Shown piece after piece: positions 22,725 through 33,710 of a stretch of DNA of 64,000 nt. Both the position numbers and the translations under genes were made by a program. The stretch comes from Acanthochromis polyacanthus (Eukaryota > Chordata > Actinopteri > Pomacentridae). Position 1 is the first letter of the stretch; each line of letters opens with the position of its first letter. The notes under the pieces are model-generated. The model did not search any database. It worked only from the letters and a program-made list of their open reading frames with translations, and had not been told where the DNA came from. The stretch spans positions 1,988,467-2,052,466 of the forward strand of contig NC_067113.1 of the NCBI RefSeq assembly GCF_021347895.1. Direction: 5' to 3'.

Positions 22725-23506
22725 GCCACGATCATCACCACCACAGGAAATAAACACATGATACACATTTCATTTGGTCTTCTTTATTTCCTACAAATAA
22801 AAGAGCTAGTTTAGTTTGTGTTCCAATAGTTAACATAATTCACCTGTGACCATCACCCACCTCTAACTTGTGCTCCAGTAGTTCTATTTCCAGATCTGCC
22901 TTCTTAATCTGGCGGTCCAAGTACTGCATTTCTTTATCTGTTTTTTTTTATTTTTCTCAGTAAGTGGATTTTGTATATTTCTTTTACTGATAACTGGGAA
23001 TGCATAGAGGACATTAAATTATACAGTTGCACATGAATTCCACAGAATGAAGCTCTGGTGTTTCCTGAACATCCATCTCACTGTGTCAGTCTGTGCAGTG
23101 GAAGCTGAGGGACCATCCTGCTGCTGTCCAGCCATGCTCTGTTAAAAAGGATGAGAATGTACAATACTTCAGTGTAGGCTAAATGTCACACTCTATATTC
23201 CACCAGAATGTTCAGAAATGTGAACGGGAAGAGAACTATCAGTAACATACCTCTGTATGCTTTTCTGGATCCCCCTCTGTAAAGGCAGCAGACACAGTTT
23301 CATCCTCTTTATCCTCGATCAGTGACATGTTTCAGTACATTTAAACTACCATTTGGATAAATCTTTGGAGTGTTGCCTACTTACAGTTACAAGGTCTGTT
23401 GTGGCATGAAGAGGCTCCACCAGGCAGATAGCACCATCAGAATCTGTTGGGCCAAATGAAATTGACAAAAGAAAAATAAATATTTGTTTGAATATGTTTT
23501 AAAAAT

Positions 23507-23511
<5 letters not shown>

Positions 23512-23567
<56 letters not shown>
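23512..23567. repeat. (AC)n microsatellite
   Basis: About 28 AC units inside the repeat that interrupts the Myb-like gene of Harbinger copy 2. Confidence 0.97.
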
Positions 23568-23570
<3 letters not shown>

Positions 23571-23574
23571 TTGT

Positions 23575-23880
23575 ACTTCGATCTTAGTGAGGACATCCAT
23601 AGGCGTAATGCATTTCCTAGAGCCTTACCCTAACCTTAACCATCACAACTGATTGCCTAACCCTAATCCTTACCCTAACCCTAACCAAACCTCAATTCAT
23701 ACCTGTTTTCTAAAAACAAGTCTTCACCCTCAAACATGACTGTTTCAAAGTGAGGACCAGCCAAAATGTCCTCACTTTGTAAAAATGTCCTCACTTTGAC
23801 AGTTAAATGCAGAAAATGGTTCTCACAATGTAGCAAGTACAAGAACACACACACACACACACTGGCATATTACATTTTAT
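23575..23880. repeat. interspersed repeat with telomere-like and tgaggaca motifs
   Basis: Contains imperfect CCCTAA units (23625-23692) and several copies of aaagtgaggacatttt-like sequence in both directions, ending in a second short CA tract (23847-23866). Copy 1 of the Harbinger element has no equivalent, so this is a later insertion or expansion. Confidence 0.6.
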
Positions 23881-25866
23881 GAAAGCACTTGTGTCTTGGG
23901 GGGTGGTCTCAGAAGATGAGCTCCCTCCAGGGATTCCCTGAGCCACTGGCCTTCCCAAATTCTGGCTTAGGGCCAGCTCCTCTGCCTCTGTTAGAGGTGG
24001 CGGTGCTGGGCCACCACCCGTTTTACGGGCATCTGCTTTCTTTCTGTTGGCTGGGCAGAAGTCTATGTTAGTTTAAATAGGCTTAATTATTTAACAGGAC
24101 ATGATATGGATGCAGACATTTAGGCTATGTGTGGATAAAACAACTGCACAGTCAAACAGCCACTTAATGTTTAGGCTACTTTACAATGTAAAACATGATC
24201 AACATGAAGTACCTCCATGAGATAATGCCGAGGTCTGACCTGTTTGAACAATGTTTTTATATTTCATCTTAAGCTGCTGCCACGTGTGCTTCTCCCCCGT
24301 GGGATTGCACCTAAATGACATAACTTAATGGGCTACCATTCAAACAGTTTACCCTGTAATATTATTGTGATTTCAAAGGACTACATTTAAACTTACGCAT
24401 TGATCTGGGCGGCAATGTTCTCCCACGCCATCTCCCTCTCTTTAGCAGCTGCAGCGGTGTTGCACTTCTTTCTAAAAACGTGTTCGAAGTCGCCATATGA
24501 CCGCATTAAGATATCCAGTTCAAGTGGTGTAAAAAATGTAGCTCTCCGCTTCCCCGTTGCCATAGTGGCTCGTCGAATCGGGGCTCCACTAATGCTGTCT
24601 TTTTATAGTTGCGGTGCACGCGCTTAACTCCGAGTGAAACTACTCCGAGTTGATTAACCCAACTCAAATCAGCCGTTGTGAAACCGAAAACTCAGAGTTT
24701 TCTATCTCAGAGTAGATCAACTCAGAGTTGCGGAAGAAACTCAGAGTTTGTAAAACCTGCTTCGTGAAATAGGCCTCTGGTCCCAAGACTGCTGGAGCTA
24801 TACAAAGCAGGAACCAAGTCTGGAAAGAGGCATTCTCTCAAAGCAATTCTGGACTGTCTTGCTAAAGATGTAAGTGAAAGTGTGGATGATAGAAAATTAG
24901 CCACCATTTGCGGTGTTTTTTGATTATTATTCTTATTTTTTATCTTACTGCATGTCTTTTGGTCTTGTCGGAAACAAATGAGAGAAGGGCAGCTGTCCTA
25001 CCTGGTCTGCCACACTAAATATCAGGCGAAGATCCATCAAATATCAGGATGTGTGATGTCAGACCACAATCATTTTGTAATGCAAAACTATGTGTACATT
25101 TTTGTCTGTTTAACTTATTTTTAAAGGGCCTGTAAGGAGTTTCTAAGTAATTACAAAAAAGGTCTCACTTTTAGATATATGCCTGATCAAAATACACACT
25201 TTAAGATGAGTTTTATAGCATCAAAATAGGTTATCTATAAATGCTATTCCTTTGCGGTGGGGTCAGACAGGGCTGGACTGGTTTCCGCCTTCTGTAACTA
25301 ATGCTACGTAACTAGAAAGGGACAAGTCTTTGAGCGTGTTTGTATGTGAGCGTGAGCAAGGGTGGGAGGTAGGAGAAGGAAGTATAAAAGCAAAGCAAAG
25401 TGTTGGCACATAAACAGTGATAAACTGTTGTGCATCCCGTGCTTGCATACAAAAATGGTCATACATTATTTCTTCTTTTCAAGGCTCATGTTGGGATTCT
25501 GGATGAAGCCATGAAGGGGATGCAGCTTGGCCTCCTGATAGACTTTGAAGGTGGTTAACAAGGTGCCATTCCAGTTGAGATCTTCGATGTGGCAGTTGTG
25601 GTCGAGGAGACCATTGTGCTTCACAACATTAAAGATGTGGCACAAAGCTTTGCCATGCTTATGGGCATCATCTACTGTGTGAATCTCAAGTATCCCAATG
25701 CCATGAAGTACTCATTTGAGTTTCTTCAGAGAGTTGTGATGAAGATTAAACCAGACCAGGCCTCGACTCGAGTACAGAGACTGAGAAACAAAATCTTGAG
25801 GTACAAATGGTAACAGCATGGTTTTTTCCCCCCGTCAAAACAGCACTGTTTGTGTGTGCATGTTGA

Positions 25867-26655
25867 GGACTGTTCACTCTTTTCTACATAAACCTATAGG
25901 ATTGTGCTGATCTATGTTCAGTGAAAAGAGTGTGTGTTGAGGACTGTTAACTCTCTTTTCTACATAAAACTTGCAGGATTGTACTGAACTATGTTCAGTG
26001 AAAACAGTGTGTGTTTAATTAGGGAATAATTAAGAGCAATGAACACACCGAGACCCAAAGAGGAAGAATCCGCTCAGATGGGGTGCCTGAAGTTCTGGCC
26101 GGCAAAACGGGCCTCGGCGCCGAGCTCCTCCTCAATCCTGAGAAGCTGGTTGTACTTGGCCAGACGCTCAGATCGGCAAGGTGCACCTGTCTTGATCTGT
26201 CCAGTGCAGAGGCCAACTACAAGGTCAGCGATGAAGGTGTCCTCAGTCTCTCCAGAGCGTTGGCGGACCATCACACCCCAGCCGTTGCTCTGAGCCATCT
26301 TGCAGGCCTGCAGGGACTCTGTGACCGAGCCAATCTGGTTGACTTTGAGCAGCAGGCAGTTGCAGGACTTCTCGGCCACACCCTTGGCGATGCGTTTGGG
26401 GTTGGTGACGGTGAGGATCTGTGGGTTTGAAGCCATCCCTCCCAAACGCACCATTTCACCGTCTCTGTTTCAGGCAGACTTCTCTCTTTTGTTGGTTTTT
26501 TTTTTTTTTTTGCTCCTGTCGCCTCCTAGTGCGTTAAAGGAAAAAAAAAAAAACTCCTTCAGGAACTTTACAAATTACAGACTGTTCACTCTTTTCTACA
26601 TAAACTTACAGGATTGTCCTGAACTATGTTCAATGAAAAACAACCCTGCATGTGT
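25867..26655. repeat. 74-bp tandem repeat of the pseudogene 3' UTR, split by an enolase insert
   Basis: Units starting ggactgttcactcttttcta occur at 25867 and 25941 (period 74 bp); a third starts at about 26579, beyond the enolase segment. The array follows the stop of the multigene-family pseudogene and precedes its AATAAA, so it belonged to a 3' UTR. Confidence 0.75.
26074..26425 (-). pseudogene. enolase retropseudogene, 5'-truncated
   Basis: The minus-strand frame reads [58 protein letters not shown] and [20 protein letters not shown], which is unmistakably the C-terminal quarter of a vertebrate glycolytic enolase (2-phosphoglycerate dehydratase). It spans positions where vertebrate enolase genes have introns, without any, so it is a processed copy. 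The sequence upstream of TVTNPKR is unrelated. In the catalytic-loop region MVSHRSGE has become VRQRSGE, and the family's terminal residues are replaced by HPI and a stop. Intact frame over 115 codons suggests a fairly recent event. No poly-A tract or clean duplication was found. Confidence 0.85.
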
Positions 26656-26789
26656 GTGAGGGCAAATGTGGAGGTTGGAGGCTGTTCACTGTTCACTGTG
26701 TACTTTCCAGGACTCTCTTGTGAAATTATACGGTTATCTACATGGGTACACTTGTTTTCATGTTCTCCAATTTTTGGGGTAATTGTGAA

Positions 26790-26795
26790 AATAAA
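26790..26795 (+). other. polyadenylation signal AATAAA
   Basis: Lies downstream of the multigene-family pseudogene's last exon and its tandem-repeat UTR; probable ancestral 3' end of that gene. Confidence 0.45.
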
Positions 26796-26819
26796 TGTTT
26801 AAACATTTGAGTCGTAAGT

Positions 26820-28790
26820 GTATTCAATTCTCATAAGAAACTGGTGAAATTGCCATTATTAGTCAAGTCAGGGGATAAAATTGGAAAATACAAGTCTGCT
26901 TAATATGTAATTTTAAGTTTAATTGCTCCCTTAAAAATATGAGTTAACTTGAAAAGACAATTGAAAATAGTTATTTTAACTTTAAAATATAAGCTAAAAG
27001 GATGTACACTTGTGTGTTCTCTTCACTAGAAAAAGCAAGTTTACCTGAATGGACAACATATTTTGTATTGTATTAACTCAGAGTATAAAGTTCAAACAAC
27101 AAATGATCATCAATTAACAATTGTTATAAATGAATTATATGAGTTGAAATAGCATCAAACTGTAAGTTTCCCTGATGAGAGAATGCAAGTTTTCTGGAAT
27201 GAAAAACTTAATTTTGTGACTTGTTTCAACGCAGAGTATCAAGTTCAAACAAAACAAATATCATCAACCAGGGAACTTATAAAACTTGCATTCTTGAGCT
27301 GAAAAAAAGCTTTTCTTGAAGTTGAGTGTACTTACATTTTTAAGACAGCAATTGAACTTAAACTATTAAATTGAATGACCCTGGTAATTTTTACAGTGTA
27401 CAGAATTATTTCCCATGGCTGAATGTCATTTTGGAATCAATCCTAATAGGTTTGGAGTTCTTCTAAGTCAGAGGAAATTGGAGGGATGCCTAAAGTTAAG
27501 AATGTTGAAAAAAAATACAGCAGAACCAAATTATATAGCATTCTGAGAATTTTTTGCCATTATACCTGATTTCTGTAATCTATGTAGTTAAGGTATAAGG
27601 TGCAGTAATTTTGGATAAACAAACAAAAAAGGTCTGTTTTAGTCCTTTGTGCCTTGAAAAGGAAAATCCAACCAGTATGCTTTGCAATTCATTCCTTCAA
27701 TGACTGTTTTCCATGCTACTCTTAAACACTCCAGTGGAGGTGGGCCTATGAACAGAAAAGATTATGCAGAACTGAAAGAGGATCTCCAGAGGTAAAAGAG
27801 AAGTGTATATACTTGAGATAGACATGTTTCTGATCTACAAATGAGAGAAAACCTGTTGAAAGTCCACCCTTTAACAGTAAAGTTCCTTGACACAAGATGC
27901 AGAAGATGTATTGACCCTCAACATTCAGTATTTTTCATCTGCGTTGCCTTACAGTCTACTTTGCTTGAAGCTGAAGGGCATCTCGATGCTGACAAGCATC
28001 AGTGATGCTCAATTTCTTCAGTTAAAACTGTTTTGGTCAATTGGCTGAAACACACCAATGACTCATCAACCCGGAGCAAAATGCATCAGAAGGATAATTG
28101 GGAAAGGTGTCATGTCATTGCAACACATGCTGCAGGCCCACGTGCACGAGACTGTTGTTAGAATAAAAAACACAGAATAATGAGAAAGATGTTTTTAGTG
28201 AGTCAGAGCTGCCTGGAACCACTGTTGTTGCAATTTTTACTGTGGGATGTCTGATACAAAGTATGAAATTAAAAGTGCACATTTTATCTAATGAGGGCTG
28301 GAAGTGCACACCCTGTTGGTTTAGAGACATTTGATTGGATGGGCATGCAGCACTTTATACTAGGTGTGTTCTAACACAATCTGATCACTCAGTAATGCTG
28401 ATACCTGCAGAGAAAGAAGAGGAACCCTTTTAAAAGACATCCTTAAAACACAGTAGATGGGTGAATTAATTGCTGAATTACATCAAAAGTGAAATTTAAG
28501 TTTCATCCAAAGTCTAAAAGCAAAACTGCATCTCAAAGAGAGAAATGTCTGGTTGAACGCTGAAATAATAAATAATTATCGCAGAATGAGCCACAATCAC
28601 GCTGAGCTGAGCTTTCTGCTGTCGATCAGCCCTCCTAAAGATGTGAAGAATGGGAGAAAGTGGAAAATTGCAGAGGGGAAGATGAAGAGGCAGCTCAAGA
28701 AGGGATGGGGGGTGACAAACAGTAAACAGAGCTAAAAAGAGATTGATAGTTGGGAAAAGAATTAAAATAAAAATGAGTCAAGAGAGGGAG
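26820..28790. other. non-coding, A/T-rich; possible old MITE at 26840-27402
   Basis: No gene seen. The block 26840-27402 is rich in AGTTCAA and TTAACTT motifs and ends with ccctggtaatttttacagtg, resembling the end of a fish mariner-type MITE; a matching left end was not found. The rest has only short frames. Confidence 0.35.
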
Positions 28791-28799
28791 AGGCAGGAG

Positions 28800-28960
28800 A
28801 GGGAGCTGAGGTAATTATAGTCATCTCCTCCCCTCAGCTCTCTGGTAAATAAACAAGCATCAATTAGCCACAAAGGCTTCCAGTTGCCTCAGTGTCGCGG
28901 CACTAATTAATTTTATCTTTTCATTCTTGCTGCTCTCTTTTCAGTGCTCTTTTTTCTATT
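28800..28960. promoter_or_regulatory. candidate conserved non-coding element
   Basis: Unlike its surroundings this stretch is of mixed composition, repeat-free, and dense in homeodomain-type cores (taattat, caattagc, ctaattaatt). That texture is typical of vertebrate conserved enhancers, but conservation cannot be assessed from one sequence. Confidence 0.2.
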
Positions 28961-29056
28961 TCTCTATATTTGTCTCTATCACTGTCACGTTTGTAATATT
29001 TTGAGATTTAGTCACTGGCATTGATTAAATCCCTGAAATCTGTATATATCAAAACA

Positions 29057-29057
<1 letters not shown>

Positions 29058-29136
<79 letters not shown>
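29058..29136. repeat. (AT)n microsatellite
   Basis: About 39 perfect AT units. The open frame of alternating I and Y across it is an artefact. Confidence 0.98.
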
Positions 29137-29142
<6 letters not shown>

Positions 29143-29749
29143 GAGATAACATATTACATTTGCAATTAAATCTTTTGATCTCAAAACATTTTCTACACAT
29201 CTAAGTATTTACATTTATATATGTAATGGCTGAACTGAAAAGATTCCCTGGCCTCTGAACCTAAATAATAAGATAACTAAAATTGCAGGCTACATTCGAA
29301 GGAAGCCTTTTTCAGTGGGTTTTTTCAGATCAATTATTCTAAATCAATAGCACATGCTTTGACGTTGACAATAAAGTAGACCACACGAACATCGGTTGAG
29401 AAATGAGCAAATTACGATTTATTTTCAATGTACATGCATTGCTTTGAATGGGAACTTTGCCCCCCCTCCAAGATGGCCGCCACGTAGGCACATCGCTTAG
29501 CCGGCTGCTACATATCTACTCTTCATATCTATGGTCTGGTACGATGCAGCACATTTCCGGGTATTTCTTGCGGTCTCGGTCAGATGCGGTCTAAGAATTG
29601 GAACAGTACTCGGTCTGCAACTGATGACGTTTCACGAGAACGTGAGACCACAAGAACGGGCAAGAACGCACATTGAGAAACGGCCAGTGAGTTGGCTTGG
29701 GCATGTCTGATGTGTGGAGGAGAGATACTGGGCAAAATGGAAAAATTTA

Positions 29750-29921
29750 TGCTCATTATGGAGCGGTCAGGCAAGAGGAAAGGATGAAGGCCAAACTTGA
29801 TGTTTATGGATGGGGTAAGCAGACATGAAGGTGATTGGTATCGCAGAGAAGATGCAGAGGACAGGAGGAGATGGTAAAGCTGCTGTGGTGACCCCCAACA
29901 GGAGCAGCCAGAAGAAAATTT
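29750..29921 (+). repeat. LINE 3' end fragment
   Basis: Carries gatgcagaggacaggaggag and gctgctgtggtgacccccaa followed by a gaagaaaa-type tail, the 3' signature of a widespread fish LINE. Coding content is negligible. Confidence 0.6.
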
Positions 29922-30771
29922 AAAATCAAAGCATATATTTAATGTAAGTCACCGTTTTTGTAATGTGGGGAAATGCTATTAAAACTTACAGTGAATGAAC
30001 ACTGACATGGCAAATGCTGCAGCGCAGACTTTGGTAGCCACTGGTATTAACTTCATATTATCCTTTTATATACGTTTGAGTCAGTCTGTTCTTTTCTATT
30101 TGATGCTTTTATCTCAGATGGCCCTTATGGTGGATGATTTAGAACAGGGGTGTCAAACTCAATTGCACCGGGTTCCAAAACTCAAAGCACACTTTAGGTC
30201 GTGGGCCGAACAGGATAAACATTTTATTGAACACACTAAAAGTAAATGTTTTTGGAACATAAATAGGAATAAAAACAGACAGGAATATTATTCCACAATA
30301 AATAAACTTTATATAACTTGAAATACTTTGTTCTCTATCAAAATGTCACTTGTCAAAATCATAAAAGTTACAACTATGAACATGCTGCAAAAAAACATGA
30401 AAAAAATGAAATAAAAATGATGCTTTTCCACAAAAGTAAAAATAACAAATCAAAACATTCAGTTTTCTTTGCTCTTCGGGCATTTTATAAAAATAAACTT
30501 AAACTTTAAATATCTATAAATATTTCTTTAAATTTATTTTGAAGGACCTTCAGCAAAGAGCCATGAGCTGGATTTGAACACCTTACCACTACCTATTGCT
30601 CCTGTTTATAAGTTGTCTGTTTAACCTGTTGAGCTTCAGGGGATGGTAATATTTATAAGTCAAGGGACAGTAAGCATGAGGACTTGCTGCTGCTGTGTAT
30701 TCTGGGAAACCTTGTGGTTTTATCCAACTTTGTTGTACCAACAACAAATTACATTTTCAGCTTATTCACAA

Positions 30772-31281
30772 TTACAAATTTAGACATATTGAGGTATACA
30801 CGATTGGTCTGATGTGTATTTTCATGTCAAGTAGTACAGCTATTTTAATTTTCATGTTCAAACAAATCAAAATACCAACTCTGCTGAACAGACTGTAGCT
30901 ATCTTTTTTACAGTGCACAAACTGACAGAATTCCTTGCGTAGCTCAAGAACTCTATTGAGAATCTTTCCTGGACTCAGCCAACACACCTCTGTATGATAA
31001 GGAATGTCGGCAAATTCTGAATCTATTTCTCACAAAAAAAGACTGAAATTGCCGGTGGTTCAACCTTTAACTCGGATAAAGTTTACGGTTTGCATTACTG
31101 TGTTCATTAAATGTTCCATTTTTAACACTTTAGCACACAGCGTATCCTGATGGATGATGCAGTGATATGCTGTCTACTCACCAGTACACTTCTCCTGCAT
31201 CTTTACTCGCATCCTCCCCACTTTTTTCACCGCACATCGCCAGTGCTCCATCTGTTGTAAGTCCAACAAGTTTGTCCCAGG
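30772..31281 (-). pseudogene. hAT transposase, central part
   Basis: Immediately beyond the insertion the minus strand continues with LPWDKLVGLTTDGALAM, the conserved TTDGAPAM block with the second catalytic Asp, then [20 protein letters not shown] in another frame, then CWLSPGKILNRVLELRKEF. The C-terminal dimerisation domain with the catalytic Glu was not found; the last 0.6 kb before the left end is non-coding. Confidence 0.78.
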
Positions 31282-31285
31282 GCAG

Positions 31286-33341
31286 TGTAGTGAGATCCAG
31301 GTTTAAGTGATCACTTAACATGCCACAGCAGATCCCCTCCTCAGATAACAACAAACTCTCTCCTCTCAGAAAGCTTAAACAAACAAGACTAAGAGCCCAA
31401 AGTGCTTTTTATGACCAGAGAGAGCCCTGTATCATCTCAAATGTGATCCAGGACCATCACCCAGGACACCCCTGATTCATGTTTATGACGACCTCTGACA
31501 TTGCTTAAGAGACTCCTTTTTGCAGGCTATCACTATTTCTGTATTGAATTGGGACATGCATGCTTTCATGTATTTTTAACTTCACATACAGACCCTTTTT
31601 GCAGAGGACTGCTAACACCTTTAAGTTTAATTACCATTTAAATGTTTGTGGTCCACACCGACAGAACTTTCACACCTTCTTAAGGAACTGTTGTTTGCAA
31701 CTCTGGAAAGTGCTTTCATGAACTAAATGTCCTCGCAGCTGGACCTCTGCTGATCTCCCGGTCTGCCATCAGATAAGCAGGATCATAAATATTCTAATGA
31801 CCTGCTTCTCACCTCTGAAAGGCTAGCAGAGACTTTCTCCTTTGTTCAGCCACAGAACTTCTAAAACTCATATTCAGAAATGTATTTTTGTTATTCTGTG
31901 TTTACAAAAGATATAGTGAGATGTCAACATGCATTTTGAACCAACTCCCGTTTTTCTAGCCGGTTTAGATCGAAAGTTATCAAACCTATTGTGTTGCTCA
32001 TGAACAGTACATTTTTGCTTCCACAGCTCAACATTGCCCCCTATTGACGTCGGAATGCCATGACATTATCAAGGTTTTACTACTGTATTAACCATAAAAC
32101 TTTGCGTTATTCAGGTTTCAAAGAAATGAAAACTGTTTTATTCTGCCTTGTATGAACGTATGTTACCATGTCTTCACTGTGATACATATAACAACCATTA
32201 GGATGCACACGAACATATAAATAGAAACTAGAACTCACATATTCTTAGACTAGCTTGTATAATCAGTTTATTTTATCTTTGATTATTTAAAATATATTGT
32301 AAGGACCATGGAGGAGTAAACAGATCGTTCTTTTGCGCGTTTTAATATTTTTAATCCTTATTTGATCCGGTTTCATCTCTCCCCTCTGAGCCCAAGGAGG
32401 TTCCTCCTTCAGATTCAAAGGAATGCGCGCCTCAGTCGACACTTCCACGCCCCTTCTCCGAGAAAATCCTTAAAACCAGCCATCTCATGTTGCTCTTTCT
32501 CTTTCACCTTTTTCGACTCTTTCGACTCTCTTCTTCCTAACTAGCTTCCAGAAACTACGTAGAGCGAGTTTTCATTTTCTTGGCGCCTTCTTTCTTCTTT
32601 TCTTTATTCTAAGTCTATAGCAGCATCAGAGTAGGCCTCTTATAGCTGCTATTTCTTAATCATTTTTCCTTTTAATCAAAGAATAGATATCTTCGCTCAC
32701 TACTTAAGCAAATCAAGTCCATTTTTATTCGACGACAATTATTTTTAATTAAGAACTAATTCGATCCGTTTCACGGCTCCGACAGTATTTTTTTGCGGCT
32801 CTTTATTCATCTGTTCTCCAGCCAAACTGTTGACCGAGACAGACCAAGAGCCTGCGGGTTTGTTTTTGTTTATCAAGCTATTTTTCAGTCAAGTCAACCC
32901 CAGAGAAGGACGAAGGGTCCCTGCACCCTCTCCACCATCGGCTGAGATCCACCCAGCTGGCCCGAACCGAACCGGAGGCGCTCAAAAGCATCAGCAGGCA
33001 GGACGCCAAGACGTTGCCATAGCGACAGACTTCACGGCCGGAGAATCTGCCGACCCGTATGGTCAGGTCCGTTCAGACGCAACGTGGTCCCAGCCGAGAC
33101 TGAGCAGCCGTTCTCCGACAAAGTAAGCCAGCAAACACATTGGTGTGATCTGAATTATTGGGTTGACGTCTCAAAATAGCTTGAAATCTTCCTTAAATAG
33201 CTTCCAAAGTCCTCTTTTAATAACTCCATTTAGTCACTTATCAGTCGTTCATTTTCCAAATTATTAATCATCTCGTCATACTTTCAGCGGTCTGATTACT
33301 CAGTCCATAATCCTAGTTAGAAATGCAAATCTGAATAATTA

Positions 33342-33402
<61 letters not shown>

Positions 33403-33706
33403 ACCTATTATCACCTACACCCATACACAAACACCATTATACTTATTACTGTATTAATCACTGTTTTGTTATTAGTTTTAGTCAATAAATATCTTTCATT
33501 TAAACCACAATTACAGTCTCTTTTGCGTTTATATGTGTTGACTGGGGTCAATGTTTTTCGAGGATTCTCGACATTCAGATATTAGACTGTACAACTGAAT
33601 TAATCCATTATCAGTTATTTTATTTCTCTACTTTGTAGAGTGGTGCCCCATTTCATAACGAGTGCATACTTATTAAATTAACGTTTAATAAGGCAATATT
33701 GCTACA
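31286..33706. mobile_element. LTR-type insertion, 2.4 kb, TG...CA ends, 4-bp duplication
   Basis: Starts TGTAGTGAGATC and ends ATTGCTACA, flanked by the direct repeat gcag (31282-31285 and 33707-33710). The hAT transposase resumes exactly at both edges, so the boundaries are secure. The interior has no polymerase, capsid or envelope frame; a plus-strand AATAAA lies at 33485 and a gtggtgcccc block at 33641. Two LTR copies could not be matched within it. It may be an unusually long solo LTR, or an LTR element whose coding part is lost. Family unknown. Confidence 0.55.
33343..33399. repeat. (CA)n microsatellite
   Basis: About 28 CA units inside the LTR-type insertion. Confidence 0.97.
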
Positions 33707-33710
33707 GCAG

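Larger units (their letters stand above)
23040..24563 (-). pseudogene. Harbinger-associated Myb/SANT-like DNA-binding protein (copy 2)
   Basis: Exon 1 (24563-24397, ATG then GKRRATFFTPLELDILM and SYGDFEHVFRKKCN, gtaagt donor) is intact and encodes a Myb/SANT-like helix bundle. Exon 2 (24310-24240) reads GEKHTWQQLKMKYKNIV in phase. Exon 3 (from 24050) reads ARKTGGGPAPPPLTEAEEL and is cut near 23885 by a CA microsatellite and a tgaggaca-rich repeat. Later pieces (DSDGAICLVEP at about 23445, EDKEDETVSAAFTEGDP at about 23310, then GQQQDGPSASTAQTD at about 23125) follow in order. It is better preserved than copy 1 but interrupted. Confidence 0.8.
21071..24776. mobile_element. PIF/Harbinger DNA transposon, copy 2
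   Basis: Ends gggcctatttcacgaa (21071) and ttcgtgaaataggcct (to 24776) with flanking CWG trinucleotides (cag 21068-21070, ctg 24777-24779). The terminal 130 bp repeat AACTCTGAGTT and GGTAACT blocks in inverse order at both ends. The plus strand encodes the transposase and the minus strand the Myb/SANT-like partner. It is inserted in the exon of the fish multigene family pseudogene. Interior differences from copy 1 include a repeat insertion near 23450-23880. Confidence 0.92.
18834..25813 (+). pseudogene. decayed member of an expanded fish multigene family
   Basis: Exon-like pieces on the plus strand: a short frame at 18834 with ELFKCKYCSYN (a C-x2-C finger start); an exon of about 18985-20730 reading GTEVHLVYST then NEKSVTAGVNKFH, cut by a hAT element and ending in a stop; an exon 21058-24869 reading LVPRLLELYKAGTKSGKRHS, cut by Harbinger copy 2, with acceptor cgacag and donor gtaagt; and a last exon from 25484 with VVVEETIVLHNIKDVA and ending after KILRYKW. 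The C-terminal pattern is that of uncharacterised, often C2H2-fingered proteins present in many copies in fish. An in-frame TAA follows DFEGG near 25557. It is a pseudogene; its function is unknown. Confidence 0.6.

Noticed and set aside
26083..26430. 115-codon plus-strand frame
   Set aside because: Antisense shadow of the enolase retropseudogene.
29580..29774. Minus-strand 64-codon frame near a GC-rich segment
   Set aside because: The region contains ccaagatggccgcc and other motifs of an unassigned repeat; no domain or splice sites support a gene.
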